Shown here: piece after piece, positions 45,190 to 62,953 of the stretch | Position numbering within the stretch: position 1 is the first letter of the stretch | Layout: each line of letters starts with the position of its first letter | Assembly: GCA_009617715.1 (NCBI GenBank) | Contig: VTFK01000267.1 | Span: forward strand, 124,001-188,000 | DNA length: 64,000 bases | Source of the DNA: Plectrocnemia conspersa | Lineage: Eukaryota > Arthropoda > Insecta > Trichoptera > Polycentropodidae | Direction of reading: 5' to 3' | Position numbers and translations under genes: made by a program | The notes under the pieces: generated by a model | Databases searched by the model: none | The model's input: only the letters and a program-made list of their open reading frames with translations | Told to the model about the DNA's origin: nothing

Positions 45190-45992
45190 TCGGTAACGAA
45201 AAATATTAAGAATTTTATATCAAAAATTTAATCCAAAACTATATCAATAAATAAATTAAATATAAAAATATAATTGTCGAACGATAAATTTGACATATAG
45301 AGATCTCATATTTTTGTGGCAAAATAAACTAGTGTTGGTTTCAGAACAAAACATGAACTCGTATAAATGTTGATTTTGTCCAATAAATTGTAGGTTAACA
45401 TTGACAGCATCTCCGATACAGCTATAATATAGTGTCACCAAACATTTGTGGAATTTGAATAGATTTTTTCGCTAGACTTATTCATAGAAAAAACTCAGTT
45501 TTTAATTAATATTTTTTAATTGAAATAATTGGATATATATTATAATACATTCTTTTAAATTAATTATATTATATATTTATCATATATACACAAGTTCCGT
45601 TTAATGTGTTATTTATACAATAACATTAACAAACAAATTAAACATGTATAAGGTATTTGACAAACACTCTTGATTATGATGTATGAAAGTCTTGATCTTA
45701 TTTAGGGTTTATAAATAAAATATAACGCAGAGAGCGAATTAGGGACGGCACAAAATAGTATCATAATATATCAAATTTAATAAATGGATTCAAAATAAAA
45801 AAATAAATCATCCAACAACGGTAGCGTCGACTATTTAGTCAAATCTGTAAAATATATAACTTATAAATATATTGCAACACTGAGCGCATACTATCACATA
45901 AATGCATAAATTAACATTTCATAGAGAAATTCAAATTAACAATCGATTTTTATTTTTATATATATCAAATTATTACATAACAGGACGTTGCT

Positions 45993-46087
<95 letters not shown>

Positions 46088-47193
46088 CAACGTGAATTTA
46101 AACATTTTTATATGTGTGATAGCGACAAATAAATATATATCACTATAGTTTAATTAACAAATTATTTAAGTCACTTCTGTATATTTTAAATAAATTAAAA
46201 ATTCACTATAATGTATATATTTCTATACATATTATGTACGCCAACACATACACATAGTATATATTTAAATAATTTCACTCACAGATCTATACTGAGTATC
46301 TGCTATAAATATATTTAATTTATTAATTTCACTTCATATCGATCGATTCTCGAAATGGCATCAAATTTATCAAAGTTTATTTTGTAACTATCAAAGCTTA
46401 GGTGCGAAGATTAATTAAACAAAACGTTTGATAATTATCTAAATTATATATACTTTAAATGCAAAATTTTATTCAAAAAAATTCAGATCTAATTAATATA
46501 CGTTTCAACTTATGTGCAAATGCTGAGTTTGGCGAATACAAAGGATAGCTAAAACACTCGGATCCTTTGATCTATTTTAGTTTTATTTCACCCTTTAACC
46601 TAAATATATTTATGTATTCAATAGTTTTAAAAAAAGCTCATCATTATGTTAATACAGTTTTTAGATGTATTTTTTATATATTTATTTTTAGTGATTAATT
46701 AAAATAATTCCAAAAAAATGTAGATTGATATGTCGTTGGCTATAAACTGAGAAATAACAGCAGTGAAATAACTAAACTCTTCTTATGAATACAACGTTTC
46801 TCATCGTCGCCAAATAACTACAATATTATATAATTTGAAATTTTCTATAACATTTAAAATATCTACTAATTACATATAAATTTAACTATACACAATTATG
46901 AAATCAAAGCGATGCTAAGTCGCAAGAAAAATCTGATTAAAAAATAAAGGTAATAAAGAAGATGGAATGTGGATTGCAAGTAATAATAGCGAATAGTAAA
47001 ATTTTAAATAATATAATACAAACTAGGAAATAAGTTAAATCACAATAAGAGTATACACATAATATATATGCTTGCTGTCAAAATTATATTAAAAAATCAA
47101 GAAGGATCTGTCAATGCATTTTGACAAACGACGGCTTTTGTTCGTAGTTTTAAGGTTGGTCTCTCGTTCAAATCTTGAGTTAAACATTTACTA
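45190..47193. other. AT-rich intergenic sequence and probable Snx27 3' UTR
   Basis: Very AT-rich; contains the long TA microsatellite. The polyadenylation site of the minus-strand Snx27 gene lies somewhere here but could not be chosen. Confidence 0.4.
45996..46085. repeat. (TA)n microsatellite, about 45 units
   Basis: About 90 bases of uninterrupted alternating TA, able to form cruciforms and likely variable in length between individuals. Confidence 0.95.
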
Positions 47194-53408
<6,215 letters not shown>

Positions 53409-53580
53409 TTCGACGACGGCCCCAGCCCCGCGCACTGGCAACACTGAGCCCTACTGACGTTTACGCTACGCACAGAGCTACAAGAGTTTCTGCGCATGCG
53501 CGACGCGCATCTGTCGGCGAAACGCGCAACTCGACTCACTCCAAGTGCGCATGCGCCGCCGTCGCTTTTATTCAAACAAC
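53409..53580 (-). promoter_or_regulatory. Snx27 promoter region with two NRF-1-type sites
   Basis: GC-rich sequence just upstream of the start codon holds two copies of the palindromic word TGCGCATGCGC, at 53,491-53,501 and 53,546-53,556. This is the recognition sequence of NRF-1, whose insect relative is Erect wing. Location and pairing suggest real promoter elements; occupancy is inferred. Confidence 0.6.
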
Positions 53581-53599
53581 TCAATCAATTGCTTATGAA

Positions 53600-54040
53600 T
53601 GAATTTCGACTACTGGTTTATTACGTGCTGACCATGTCAGCAAAAGGCTAAAAAAAAAAACAAATAGTATAGTTGCACACAAATTAAATACATATTAAAT
53701 TACTAATCTATTACTCAAAAGACTCAATAATCAAATGCTTTATGGCTAATGACCCAAGGTCTCACCAGACATTCGTTGCAAAAATGACGTGCGGGTGCAA
53801 TTTAACAACGCTTTTTTTTTAAAAATACAAAGACATAAACGTTTTAAAATACTTTGTGATCTCGATAACTATATAAAAGTGTTGCAAGGATGTTCAAAAG
53901 TAGACGAAAAGTAATATATTCGGTAAGTGCCCAAATAAAGGTGATCTAACTTTAGTTTCCAAACTTTTTTTAAAAAAAGACAAATTTAAGGATATCTTAG
54001 AATTTTTTTTATTGCTCGAACATTCGATTTATCTCATAAA
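53600..54040. other. Intergenic sequence, nothing recognised
   Basis: AT-rich, no supported gene between the Snx27 promoter and dispersed repeat B copy 2. Confidence 0.4.
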
Positions 54041-54044
54041 TTAT

Positions 54045-54695
54045 AATGTGGGGGACCACACAAAAGCTCTCGTCTGTGAAGAATCATATTGTTAAAACTC
54101 GCGTTAAAATCAGTGACCAAAAGTGATTATTCGTCAATAAGGATAAACTAGACAATAGTGGAATCACAAATGCCCTCATAAACAACACGCACGGATTTTC
54201 CGGTGCATTGAATGAATGTTTCTTTGCTACGAAACGGTTACGAGAAACAATATATCACCGGAAGACTAAAATGATCGTAAGGTCACAACATATCCGTTGC
54301 ACAATTCGAGCTCAGAGATGTCCATCAAGCAAATGTCACTTTCTAAAGGCGTATACTAATTTCGTTGTTCAAAGAAGCGAATGCAATGCTTAGCTGGATG
54401 ATCGCTGCACGATTGTGATAAGGTTGGTCTCCAGGGAGGATCTGGCAGACTCGAGCAGAGACTCTCAAACACCGACAGACACTCGAAGAAACTATCAGAC
54501 TTCTGCCCGCCCGCAGACAACATACGGTCATATACGCTCACATCCTGAGAGGAACTTCACCACACAAGCACCGCACCTTAGAGGGATCAACCTCCGCAAT
54601 ACTGTCGCTGCCACACCAACCAGAAATCTAAGGACACCATCACTACGCCAGCTTCTTCACTATTGCTCGGAGAAAACATCTTACCCATCATAGTC
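54045..54695. repeat. Dispersed repeat B, copy 2
   Basis: Direct-orientation match to 295-1,260, lacking the GATAAT-rich block of copy 1. Shared words include CCATCAAGCAAATGTCACTT, AACACGCA and CTGTCGCTGCCAC. Opposing open frames here are probably by-products of the repeat. Confidence 0.7.
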
Positions 54696-54699
54696 TGTC

Positions 54700-56836
54700 G
54701 CAATATGATATATAATCTAATCAAATTCTCAGTAATTTCACCGGCATAAATACACTTTAATAAAATATCAATACATCAACTTTTGAGACGAACCTCGTAT
54801 CATCATTCAAAATTTACAAAGTTCTCTTTACTACACGAGCAATTAAATCTCAAATTTGACAGTTTATTTTTATTTGGCAACAGGTTTGTCGTTCAGAATG
54901 AATTTAGAAATCACGCACAAGAACAATTATTTCAAACAATGAAAGAGAGAGGTTTCACACGACAAAAGGCTTAACGACAAAAATGAACCAATGAATCGCG
55001 CAGAACACAGTAATGCACAATAACCACAAACCTAAAAAAGTCATTAATAATCACATATTACCGCACCATAAAGACTCAACATTTGTAATAAGAGGCAATA
55101 TTTTTGACCTCGCGTCGAATGCCATTGTTGTTCAGAATTCCCGGTTGGCGATCACCATAATAAGCCATCTGGAGTCCGTTTTTCTTCTGATGGGCGTCAA
55201 CTATTGCGTAGCTAATTACATCTCTGCTCTTTCTAAGTAAAATAACAATTTATAAAAAAGTTTTGCGATATTTTGATTAAGGAAAATTATACATTTTATA
55301 CATAAGAGTGATATCAAATTGTTGATCCTGGTCTGTGATAACTCTTTCCGGTGCCCCAAATCTCGCAACCTAACGTTCACACTATGTAGAATGAAATTAT
55401 ATCACTCTGCATTTTCAGGTAAATTTTATTATTAAATAAAATGTAAGGGAGTCTACGTACTTCCGCTTTATTAATAAATCCTCAAGAAAAGTAGCCATAC
55501 TAAAATACTTAGGAATTTAAAGACACGAACAAAAAACACCAGACTCTCGAAAACTATTGTTGTAAATATATATATATTTCATATATATCGAAAATTATAG
55601 TATTGTGCTGTCAAGAAACAGTTTTTGACATTGTTCCGTTCGACAAAGTTATTTTTATTCAGTCGCCTAAAAGGACGATAAAGCCACTACAATATTTGAA
55701 ATTTTGGATGGCCAAACTGGAGAAATACTTACGCTTACTTTTAGATAGGCGGAATTTTATCATATGGCTCAACTGATTTAAATGAGCGTTTTCCCAATTC
55801 GACTAAGCTGTTCGGAGAAAATATATAAAGGGGTTCGTAAGAACGACTACATACTCACATTTCAACGGGTATCAATACCTCCTTTCAATTTTTTAAAAAA
55901 AGCTTATCTTCTCCAGATCCAAATAACAGATTTAATATAAATTTACTTAAAAAAAGCAGCAGCTTAATGTAACTTCACATTAAGTTTTCGTAAAAAAAAT
56001 CCAAAATGTTCATGCTCTGTGGCCAATGGATTCTTGATGTAGGAATTAAAAATGCAGCCAAAAATATATTAGTCTTGTTGATTAATCAAATGCACTTTTA
56101 TGTATAATTTCTTATTTCACTATATAATTCTCATATTTGAGTAAAATTTACATAAATGCCTGACTTGACAATAGTACTCAGTAGCTTGCCATATAATTTA
56201 AATCTTAAAAGTAGTCCATATCTAAAATTAATTTGCTGGCTTAGTAAAATTATTATTATTGTCTATACCTCCATTAAATCGGACAGCAATTTTATGTACT
56301 TTTTATTGATGCAAAAAAATTATCATTAATAGAAAGTTTATTTCAAGTTCCTTTACAATCATAATCAATTCATTAAATATAAATTTTTATTAATAGAAAG
56401 CATCCATTTTAATGACTTTATTTTTGATAAAAATTACAATGTGATATATAGACACATATATTCGATATCATTTAACACACATATAAATACATTATTATTA
56501 ATATAAGCATTGAATACAAGTAAAGCTCCAACGTTTGGTCCTGCATAATATTGTATGCATTATAAAACCCTTGCATTTTGCAAATTTTGGAATCACATAA
56601 TTTGGAATTAGAAAAAATATCATTACATAAAAATAATTATTAACACAGCATATATTAAAAAATATTATTTATACTGATTAATCGTGATACAAAAATACTC
56701 ATTCTGTCTCTCGGGTGCATCTACAATCCGATTAACGATTCAACCTTTATCGTACAATATAACGTAATACATTCACAAATATAATTGACAATGTAAACAG
56801 TGATTATATTTTAAAGTAAATGCGTACAAAATGAGT
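54700..56836. other. Intergenic sequence and probable 3' UTR of the CCPG1-like gene
   Basis: No supported gene. A TATA-like ATATATAAAGGGG with GGAGAA upstream lies at about 55,815-55,834. AT-rich sequence from 55,900 on is likely 3' UTR or spacer for the minus-strand gene that ends at 56,837. Confidence 0.4.
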
Positions 56837-58022
56837 TCATAAAAACGCTTCAGAAAATTCTAAAAATAATCTAAGAAACAAACTCAGACTTTTGATGTTT
56901 GTCTTCTTTTTTTTATACTTCTTATTCTTGTCGTGTTTTAAGTTGAAATTCTTTTCAACGTCCGCATACTTCTTGCCTTTGCGAGCTTCGCCAAAATACT
57001 TATTTTTTCTCTCTTGCCATTCGCGACTTTCAAATTTTCGGTTTTTCTTGTGTTTCGCATCTTTTTCATTGCGGATCTTCAAATTATCATCGAAACTATA
57101 TTTACTATCTTTCATAGAGTTTTTATTATTGGCCTTCGAAAGATTTCCTTTTGGAGCCGATGAATATTTACCGTTATTTTTGAAGAATTTCTTACGACTG
57201 CCTTCCAATTGATCTTTGTAAGTTTTGGGTCCGATGAACGAGTTATGAACTGTACTCTCGATCGATCGTTTCTTCCGCAATAGTGTTTCGTCTTCGTCGT
57301 CGATTTGAACATCTTCAATACTGTCGTCTAAAATCGTAGATTTTTCATTTGCCGTTAAAAAGTCATATTCAACGGGACTCTTATTTTCACTGTTTTGGAT
57401 ACACTGGCAGTTATTACTTTCCAGAATCTGCATAGCATTTTTTATAACACTTTTGTAGTGATTGTCTTCAGAATCTTCAAGGTTGTTTTGTAATTTATCA
57501 ATTCCAAGAGCGGAATGGACCAACTCCAATTTTTTTATCTGCAACTTGAGAACAAAGTTTTCGTACTCTAATTTATCCGTGTTATAGAGGAACTCGGTCA
57601 ACGAGCGCGTCATCTCTGTCGAGCAATTGTCCATGGTGCCCCACACGTGACCGATGGCTAAGCAACCCGTCACAATGAGCGCGCCAAACAAAATCATGTT
57701 CAGCATGCGGCTCACTTTATTGTTCCTCTTGTGAATGTACGATCTAACTTTGGTGCCGGAAGTGATGTATTCGTCGTTCAACTCTTCTCCTTTCAAGCCA
57801 TAGGAATAGAAGTCAAAGTCACCGAGAGAAGGGTTCTTCTTGAGTGTCGGCTGAGCTTCGGGCGAGCCTTGTTGTGTTTCTTGAGCTTTAGGCGGCTCTT
57901 GTTGCTGCTCCGATTCGATAGTTATGTTTGTTTGTTCGTCGCTCTCCGTCGTATCGCTTTCTTCATCGGTGATTACCATAATGCCGTCGGCGTCCAAGTC
58001 GTCGTCTTGCCTTTGCTCTTTG
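56837..58022 (-). CDS. CCPG1-like gene, coding exon 2
   Basis: From KEQRQDDDLDADGIMVITDE to the stop at 56,837. Carries the membrane segment (MLNMILFGALIVTGCLAIGH), four lumenal cysteines (CS at 171, CQC at 243-245 and C158 in the membrane part) and repeated K/N/D-rich wording such as REWQERKNKYFGEARKGKKY. Confidence 0.85.
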
Positions 58023-61020
58023 CTGAAAATAAACAAGCAACAATATAGCACTCGACACTGCAAATGTTTGACATTAAAAATATACATTTTTGGAACTGTT
58101 AAGAATGCGTGACCAAAATAAATTCCTTTGTGTACTAAAATAAAATGTTATTGTTGTTAAATAGCATCATAATCTACAGCAAATTAAACATTAATAAAGT
58201 TGTCTAAATAAATAGATTTGCCAAGTTAACTAATAAATAACGCGAAATAATTTATAAATAACCTATAAGTTAATTTATATAAATACAATTGAAAAGTTTG
58301 AGCAAAATGGTTCTATTTATAAATATATTATATAAAGAGATGATTATTGGAGTGACATCGTCATATTTTTACCATTGTATGAGGGTGCACAGTTTTATTT
58401 ATTTTTTAATCTAAATCCATATACTCAGTTAGTTTGTTTCGCTGAGAAATATTAAAATAAAATTATGTAGATAGATTCGTAAGCTAAACTTAGAAATGTG
58501 ATTTTTATTGTTTTTAGTTTTTAATATTTTTTTGAAAGGCAATGTTGAATAGCTTTAAAAACAAACAAAAGTTCAGTAGCCCTATAATACTGATTTAGAT
58601 TCACCAAAACTGGGCAATGGGAAGCAGTTTTTGACTAGCACATATCAAAGCAAGAATGTTTTTATTTTGAAAATCACATTGATTTTTAGTGATTGGCTTT
58701 TTTATGTTGAGTGACTTCAATTCCGTATCAATAAATAAGTAACAATAACAGTCGCTTAATATGATAACAAATTAACTTGGTGGATGGATGCTTCTCTCGT
58801 GGTCAATTTGAAATCTCAATATCCTTAACGGGCATCCAAAACACTTTCGTTTTCTAAATGTCTCACTACTAAATAAATATAGTGATTTAACTGTATAAAA
58901 ATTATTTTTAAAATTAGTTTATTTTAATTTTGTGCAATGCAATAAACACTTCTTCTTCAAAAATAGATAAAAAACCATTCCAGAGGAAACGTAACACAGT
59001 CAGACTGTAAATTTACATACATACAATTTGCTTTTTTATAAACAAAAATTGGAACGTTTCCATTGTTGGTTGCTAGTCCTTATTATATTTTTATAAATTT
59101 ATACTGTAACTCATTTTAATATTTAAAACCCCAATTAAATTATTATTTCTTCAGTAATTTTATTCTAGACGTTTAGATTTGAGCCCAGTTATCTAATCTT
59201 TCGGATCAGATTCAAAGGACTTGCTAATATAAACATTTATGATTTACATAAACATCAAATAAACATATCTCTTGCTCCGCTCATAATCGATCCCGCACAA
59301 GAAGATAGCACCATGATGTCATTGAGTAATAATAATCTAGAGGCACTGAGTAACTCCTCGTTATATTCTACACATTTATTTTTAATAAAATTTCATGTCA
59401 TGTTTTTATATTATTTAAAAATTGCTCATAAGAAATTTTTCTCATTAAGAACTGTTAATCCCCATTTGTGCAACATTTTAAATTGTCTCTTATATTTTCA
59501 CTAGCTTTTGAATTTGGCTTTGACTGTATTTTATTTTTATTTACATTGTGTCTTGATGAATTTTTTTTGATAAAAAGATATAAGTATATGAAAAAAGCTA
59601 TATACACAAATTGAATGGTTAAATATGTCTGTAAATAACAAGGGTGCTTTGTGAATAAACCCTTGAGAGAAATCGTCAGATTAGAACATCCAAGAGTCTG
59701 AAGTAAACAATGACTTTACAGACTTTCAAAAACCATAAGCAATTATCACCATACCCAGAGCTTCTATAACCGTTTTTACCACTAAGCAATATATTGTACT
59801 CGTCAATAATTGGTTGATTTAATTCGGGATTTAAACAGCCACAATGGTATAGTTTATAGAGGGTCAACCATGAAACATACATATTCTTTATTAAAAAAAA
59901 ACTTAAAGGGGGGAGGCTGAGTTAAAATAAGAGTGTTTAAAAAAAGCCTTTTTCTATATTGGTCTGTGCTTACGTGGGAGAACGTATAAAAGGCTCGGCA
60001 ACTGCCTATTTCAACGACTCTTTAGCGTCTATTCTATATCGAGCTCGACAGGCAGCTACAACTTTTACTTTTTGATTGACAATGAGTTTTCTGCATTCAA
60101 CACCGTCGCCCGATACTGACACCTGAATTATATCTGTGTATGGGCATACAGTTAAAATATATTTTATATATATATATGAAATATAATTTGTATATTTATA
60201 ATAAATAATTATGTTATAAAATGTAAAATTTATTCATTTATATGTATCATTATAAGTATGTTTAATTTGAGTCCAAATGAAGAATTTTTTGTTTGTTAAA
60301 TAAAGCTTTCGAAGAATAAAATTTTCTGAACATATCTGGATTAAATACTAACAATGAGATATGGGAATTTTTAAAGAACAATCTTTGAGTTGGCAAACAT
60401 ATTCATTTAAAGCAGTGCGAACATATTCTTTTTATATCTGCAGCCCGGCGAAAATGGGAAAAATGTTTCGCAGACCGACATCAACCCAAAATAAAAACCA
60501 ATGTTAAATAGAATATTACCAGGTTGAAGACCACTGATTTAAAGCATATTATAAATACTTGATATCTTGTAAGTGCAAATTTTTTTAATTTTTTAAATAT
60601 ATTCGATCCGATAAATTAAGATAATGATACTTGAATCAATCTTTAATTAACTTTTAGATACTATAGAAGAAATAGTCAATATACAAAACTCTTAAATAAA
60701 TTACACGCGTGGAGGGATTAAAGTATTATGCAGATGTTTTTTAAAAGTGACTCTTATCTATCTGTAATAAAAATAAAAAGTATTTAAATTGCAGAAGTTA
60801 AGTTAAAGCGAACGCTTATAATGCATCCATTGAAGAGACGCCATTGTACGAAGTTCCCGAATGTAATTACTAAGTGTTGTTTATTTTTAGAAAAGGGCAG
60901 AAAATACCTCTGAAACGCAATGGCGCCTTTGTCTTCGCCGTCCTCGCGGTGAGAGTTGTTCATGATCAGAGTCCAGGTGTCCTTATCGCCGAACTTCTCC
61001 ATGTGTTCATCCAAGCTCAT
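56837..61020 (-). CDS. CCPG1-like single-pass ER membrane protein (putative ER-phagy receptor), 2 coding exons
   Basis: Exons 61020-60908 and 58022-56837. The donor CAGAG/GTATTT (phase 2) joins the acceptor TTTTCAG/C to give Ser38. The total is 1,299 bases, 432 residues plus stop. Seen: W16-T-L-I19 in a polar N-terminus; an acidic S/T/E stretch (about 40-95); one hydrophobic segment about 144-163 followed by IGHVWGT; a coiled, charged region (about 175-230); RKKRS at 287-291; and a lysine-rich end. Vertebrate CCPG1 has the same plan: a WxxI LC3-interacting motif at nearly the same position, a single type II membrane segment followed by a GH(F/W)GT-like motif, and a long lumenal part. In that family the protein links ER to autophagosomes. 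The assignment rests on architecture and short motifs, so no symbol is given. The ATG at 61,020 has A at -3. Confidence 0.65.
59960..60020 (+). promoter_or_regulatory. Candidate TATA promoter inside the intron
   Basis: TATAAAAG at 59,985-59,992 is followed about 25-30 bases later by an initiator-like TTCAAC. The preceding GGGAGAA word is shared with a TATATAAAGG site at 55,815-55,834. No transcript can be assigned; a 14-codon frame starts at 60,081. Confidence 0.35.
60413..60536. mobile_element. Miniature hAT-type element (124 bp) with perfect 8-bp duplication
   Basis: The ends are CAGTGCGAAC on the left and, as reverse complement, CAGTGGTCTTCAACC on the right. ATTTAAAG flanks both ends exactly (60,405-60,412 and 60,537-60,544). 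It is far too small to encode anything. Confidence 0.75.
60908..61020 (-). CDS. CCPG1-like gene, coding exon 1
   Basis: 37 codons plus two bases, MSLDEHMEKFGDKDTWTLIM onward to AFQ. Contains the WTLI motif. Too short to stand out alone; supported by the phase match to the exon at 58,022 and by the coding-like GC-rich composition. Confidence 0.65.
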
Positions 61021-62705
61021 CCTTTCGCGGAGAAGCGCCGGCGAAGAATGGAACCAGAGTTGCTTATTTACACAGCAACAACAAAGCGAAGTTGTCACCC
61101 GCACGCCCGATTTTATCGGTGCTGCCAGTGACAAAAATACAAATCGGCTCTTAGGGTTCTTCTTAATATGAACTGACAACGTAATTTACAATATATAATA
61201 TATCTGTTTCTCTATTTTTGCTGTTTGTTTCCCTCCCTTTCTCCTTAAATCAATTTTATTTTTTTTCAAAAAAATCTCTGCTAGTTGCTTTTATCACTCG
61301 GTTTTACAATTTTAAGAGCTAATTAAAAGTCTTTCAATTTCAGGGCCACTGAGAGAAAAATCGGGCCCCGGTGCTTATTATTGCCGCATAAATATAATAT
61401 TTAAGCGTTTTTTGTATAAACGAAAACGAAAAACAAAAATGTAATTGAAACCATTTCATATTTTTTCTCTGTGACTTACATAAATTATGTCACAATTGAG
61501 GAGGGGGGGGGGTCTACGAAATTGTGACAGTATGAAACAAAAAGAAGTTTAGCTCAATGAAATATTGTGACAAATGAGAAGGGGAGGGAGAGTAAAAAAA
61601 CTTCATGAAAAACCTGTGACATCATTTATTGAAGCCAACCTATGGAGAATTGTAAAGTCATAAACGAATAGGTAAAGAAACGGAGATCCGATTCACGGAA
61701 ACTTAGATTCTGCAATAAATCAGTGTATACCTCTTTGTCTTAATATTTATTTTATTTTTATAAAAATTAAAAATATATCAATCGATATGATCCGGGCCTT
61801 GATGATTTATATCGGTTGATGCCCCCTTTCTCGTCGGGCATGGATAAACTAATAAATGACGTTGATGACAATATACAATTGGAGTTAATTGATCTTTAGG
61901 TTAATTGGAGCTAATTCTCTTCTCATGGCAACTCTGGCGGGCTCACACGCCGGTGCGGGCGACAACAAAGATGGGCTTACCATTATTAACAAATTCAAAT
62001 TACTTTTAGGGTAGATGCAGAATATGTCATATAGGTTTACTATTTTTCGGTGAAGATCGAAGCTTAAGTGGTGCTTACAGCTAAAACCCGAATCTAATCC
62101 CCAGTTTCAAGTGATTATCTTGGGCTGACGTGTAGACTTTTATTTAAAACATATCCGCATGAAAGGGAACTTTTTGTTTGGGAACCGCTGTTACTTATTT
62201 TAAGTCATCCGATAAGGGTTGATGTACAATAAATTGCTACGGTGCGGTTGAATGTGATCTTTCGTTGCTTTGTATCACAAATTTATAATTAAATTTAAAA
62301 TTGTCAGGACCTACCGGTTAGGAACTCGAGTAATTGCCTAATGAAAGGTGCTCTTGATATTGTATATCTTCAAAACAAAAGCATGTTTTTGATTAATCAA
62401 TAATACGCATTAAGCTATAGATATGATCTAAAATATCTTACATCTTGGAAAATCCAAATGAGCGGAAATGTAATATTTACTTAGATAAAAGACTTAATAG
62501 ATGCGGTAGTATGAGATAATGTTTTATATTCTCAGATTGTATCGTATTTTATAAATTATCATTTGATCTATATAATATGTACATACATATGCACTTAAAA
62601 TTAAAATAAGAACAACTAAGGTTACACGAATCTATGATATTTTTAATTTAATTTAATTTAATAACGTTAATGTAAATAAATATATTACACAGTTACAGTT
62701 AAAAT
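61021..62705. other. Intergenic between the CCPG1-like gene and the SLC12 gene
   Basis: Includes a probable transposon segment from about 61,342 (CAGGGCCACTGAGAG, then CGGGCCCCGG) and a self-complementary stretch near 61,490-61,530 (GTCACAATTG then a G run and AAATTGTGAC). The rest is AT-rich, with the 3' UTR of the SLC12 gene at its right side. Confidence 0.4.
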
Positions 62706-62953
62706 CTATGAGTAGAACGTCAATACTGAAGTTTGATTTCCTCTGACGAGCAAGAATGGTGGCATATCTTTAGTCAAAATTTCCAACCATGCCATATACA
62801 GAGGAGCAGAAACAGTGCCCTTTCTTGGCATTGGAAGTGACATCACAATCATCGAAGATTCTCTAGAATTCTCTAAAAGCAGTTCCCTTAATCTCAGTTG
62901 ACGATTGGTCTTCTCTTGCAAAGTCAACAGTTCAGTTTCTGGAATACAGCATT
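62706..62953 (-). CDS. SLC12 cotransporter, last coding exon
   Basis: 82 codons plus two leading bases, from [18 protein letters not shown] to the stop. The acceptor is TATTTTTCAG. Confidence 0.93.

Larger units (their letters stand above)
58023..60907. other. Intron of the CCPG1-like gene
   Basis: 2.9 kb, AT-rich. Contains a TATA-box-like sequence at 59,985 and a 124-bp hAT-type element at 60,413. No other gene is supported. Confidence 0.5.

Noticed and set aside
53409..53444. Upstream extension of the Snx27 PDZ exon
   Set aside because: The extension would start at a non-ATG codon; the first in-frame ATG is at 53,408.
61021..61179. Longer N-terminus for the CCPG1-like protein (131-codon frame)
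   Set aside because: The added cysteine- and serine-rich residues do not resemble the family N-terminus, and the ATG at 61,020 places WTLI near the position expected for the LC3-interacting motif. It is probably 5' UTR.
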